64,000 bases of DNA, taken from positions 1 through 64,000 of the forward strand of contig NZ_VTZN01000001.1 in assembly GCF_008370645.1 (NCBI RefSeq), read 5' to 3'. This document shows positions 62,680 to 64,000 of this stretch, in pieces (within the stretch, counting starts at the first letter, position 1; every line of letters starts with the position of its first letter). Below the pieces are notes generated by a model. The model had not been told where the DNA came from, searched no databases, and saw nothing but the letters and a program-made list of their open reading frames with translations. The stretch comes from Mycobacterium simiae. GTDB taxonomy: Bacteria > Actinomycetota > Actinomycetes > Mycobacteriales > Mycobacteriaceae. The position numbers were made by a program, and so were the translations under genes.

Positions 62680-63623
62680 TGATACCTCACCTCTGTTCGT
62701 TGGGTACCGAGGTCGATGGTGCCCTCGGCGGTGGCCACCGTAGCCTCGACGATGTCGCCGTCGTGCAGGTACTTGCTGTTGTTGGCTTGCTGCCGGAAAA
62801 AGACTTTCCATTTGAACGCCGACGGCAGCAGGGAACTGATAACTTGGACCGGCTTCGCCGGAGCGCTGAGCGCGGTACCTTCCGGAGTTCCGGTCAGCAC
62901 GAGATCTCCGGGTTGGAGTTGCTGAAATCGTGCCAACGCCTGCAGAGCTTGCAGCGGCGAGTAGATCATATCGCCGGCTACTTGCATGTCTTGGCGCAGT
63001 TCGCCGTTGACCCGCAGTCGCAGGCGCAGATCGCCGAAGCGCTTGAGCTCGTTGGAGTCCAGCAGCACCAGCGCGGGCCCGACGGGAGTGAATGTCGGAT
63101 ACGACTTTGCTTCGTAAAACTGGGTCTTGGGAAGCTGGATGTCGCGCGCTGACACGTCGTTAGCGATTACCAGGCCGGCAACATAGTCGGACCAGTTGTC
63201 GGTCGTGACGGTACTGCCAACGGGTAACGGTCGGCCGATAACCAAACCGATTTCGACCTCGTAATCCAAGAATCGAACGTGCTCTGGCTTGACGATGTCG
63301 TCGAACGGCCCACTGATCGAACCAGATGCTTTGCGGAAGAAGGTCAGCGGAATCGACTTCGGGTCCATGCCGGAGTCTTTAACGTGCGAGGCGAAGTTGG
63401 TCATCTGGGCCACCACCCGGCATGGCGCCGTGACCGGCGAGACCAGGTGCAGGGTCTCGACGGGCACGGCGTCGCTGCTGGCCGCTGCGGCGTCCGGGTT
63501 CGACAGGGTCGCTCGATCTGCCAACAACTCGCCGGTGGTGGCGGCGTTGGTTGCGATTCTGGCGGCGCCACTGGGAGTTTGCACCCACCAGGCCTCTGCG
63601 GTACGCAGGATGGCGATGCTCAT
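62676..63623 (-). CDS. Fumarylacetoacetate hydrolase-family protein
   Basis: A 315-residue FAH-fold enzyme. Metal-binding Glu/Asp in RFLDYEVEIGLVIGRPL, VIANDVSARDIQLPKTQFYE and the lysine in YEAKSYPTFTPVGPAL; GDLVLTGTPEGTALSAPAKP near the end. Members hydrolyse ring-cleavage products or hydrate 2-oxopent-4-enoate. Here it lies between a dioxygenase and a hydroxylase with ATGA overlaps on both sides, so it probably handles a ring-fission product. Confidence 0.88.
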   Translation of the reverse strand: MSIAILRTAEAWWVQTPSGAARIATNAATTGELLADRATLSNPDAAAASSDAVPVETLHLVSPVTAPCRVVAQMTNFASHVKDSGMDPKSIPLTFFRKASGSISGPFDDIVKPEHVRFLDYEVEIGLVIGRPLPVGSTVTTDNWSDYVAGLVIANDVSARDIQLPKTQFYEAKSYPTFTPVGPALVLLDSNELKRFGDLRLRLRVNGELRQDMQVAGDMIYSPLQALQALARFQQLQPGDLVLTGTPEGTALSAPAKPVQVISSLLPSAFKWKVFFRQQANNSKYLHDGDIVEATVATAEGTIDLGTQRTEVRYQ

Positions 63624-64000
63624 GAGTTGGCTGCCTTGATCATGCCCAGCAAGCGTTGGGAATCGAACTCGTTGTCGGCGCGCAGCGCGCGGATGATCGA
63701 AAGTGCTTCCCGTGGTAATGATTTGAGATTGGTGCCGAGGAAATCTCGGCTCGCACGCGGCCCCCATTGCGCAAGTCCGGACGCGGCGAACGGCGCCCAA
63801 CCGGGTTCGAGGGTGCAGTCGAACACGTCTCCGTCGGTGAAGTGTTCGACCAGGAACCCGTCCGGGTCACGCCAGTAGTCGAAGAGTTGGCTGCCCTGGA
63901 TGTGGCGGCCGATACCCCATGATCGGCGATAACCGCATTGGGTCAGGTACTCGCCGCCGGCGGCCAACGCGTCCAGGTCGCAAACCTGATAGGCAGAATG
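63620..64000 (-). CDS. VOC-family extradiol dioxygenase-like protein (5' end outside window)
   Basis: The last 126 residues of a vicinal-oxygen-chelate protein. At the edge it reads HSAYQVCDLDAL, then RRSWGIGRHIQGSQLFDYWR and DPDGFLVEHFTDGDVFDC. These are the metal His, the GIGRH...FDYWRDP catalytic region and the Glu ligand (VEHFTDG) of type I extradiol ring-cleavage dioxygenases. It should cleave a catechol made by the downstream hydroxylase. Overlaps the FAH gene (ATGA). Confidence 0.85.
   Translation of the reverse strand, partial: HSAYQVCDLDALAAGGEYLTQCGYRRSWGIGRHIQGSQLFDYWRDPDGFLVEHFTDGDVFDCTLEPGWAPFAASGLAQWGPRASRDFLGTNLKSLPREALSIIRALRADNEFDSQRLLGMIKAANS

Overview
The window is chromosomal DNA of a slow-growing Mycobacterium close to the M. 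tuberculosis / M. marinum / M. kansasii group. The evidence is high-GC, mycobacterial codon use, PE/PPE and Esx proteins, a complete mycolic-acid FAS-II operon with acpM, kasA, kasB and accD6, mycothiol-dependent mscR, ptpA/ptkA, and CYP124. From about 13.9 kb to 59.9 kb the genes follow, in reverse orientation, the M. tuberculosis order from about Rv2273 down to Rv2228c. Gene-to-Rv assignments are made from memory of the protein sequences, not from a search.

Layout. (1) 1-6.3 kb, minus strand: an incomplete ESX-1-like locus. It reads a PE/EccA1 chimera, eccB1, PE35, PPE68, esxB-esxA, a second divergent esxB-esxA pair, a short espJ-like gene and an espB-like gene that runs off the left edge. 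The FtsK-type ATPase genes eccCa/eccCb are missing between eccB and PE35. (2) 6.3-13.9 kb: an accessory or breakpoint zone with a PE-linked alpha/beta hydrolase, a PknD-like receptor kinase, an MFS exporter with a small upstream leader ORF, and decayed fragments of a LOG-family protein, a sterol desaturase and an amidase. (3) 13.9-24.6 kb: two DUF202 proteins, a HAD enzyme, LppN, a methyltransferase, an amine oxidase/CYP124 operon, an MmpS-like protein, a DapB-like reductase, an Hsp70-like proline-rich membrane protein and an SDR. (4) 24.6-38.7 kb: an intact-length Lnt homologue with a Cys-to-Ser active-site change, MBL hydrolase/mscR, a methyltransferase, a serine hydrolase, DUF3145, a lipid kinase, an AGPS-like FAD oxidase, TetR and glpD. 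(5) 38.8-48.5 kb: aceE - mabR - fabD - acpM - kasA - kasB - accD6, with a recognisable MabR operator. (6) 48.7-52.8 kb: a lipoprotein, DUF3052, ahpE, tRNA-Val, then a small island of toxin-antitoxin genes and gene remnants. (7) 52.9-59.9 kb: cobD, SURF1-ptpA-ptkA, and cobC-like / NIF3 / zinc-ribbon / RNase H-phosphatase genes, mostly in overlapping operons. (8) 60.2-64 kb: TetR and a divergent-looking aromatic-ring catabolic operon (VOC dioxygenase, FAH-family hydrolase, flavin monooxygenase, broken alpha/beta hydrolase), all with ATGA overlaps.

The most unusual parts are the stripped ESX-1-like locus with its PE-EccA1 fusion and tandem esxBA pairs, and several long perfect inverted repeats shared between distant intergenic sites. 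I also highlight remnants whose internal deletions can be read directly. No CRISPR array, insertion sequence or rRNA gene was seen.
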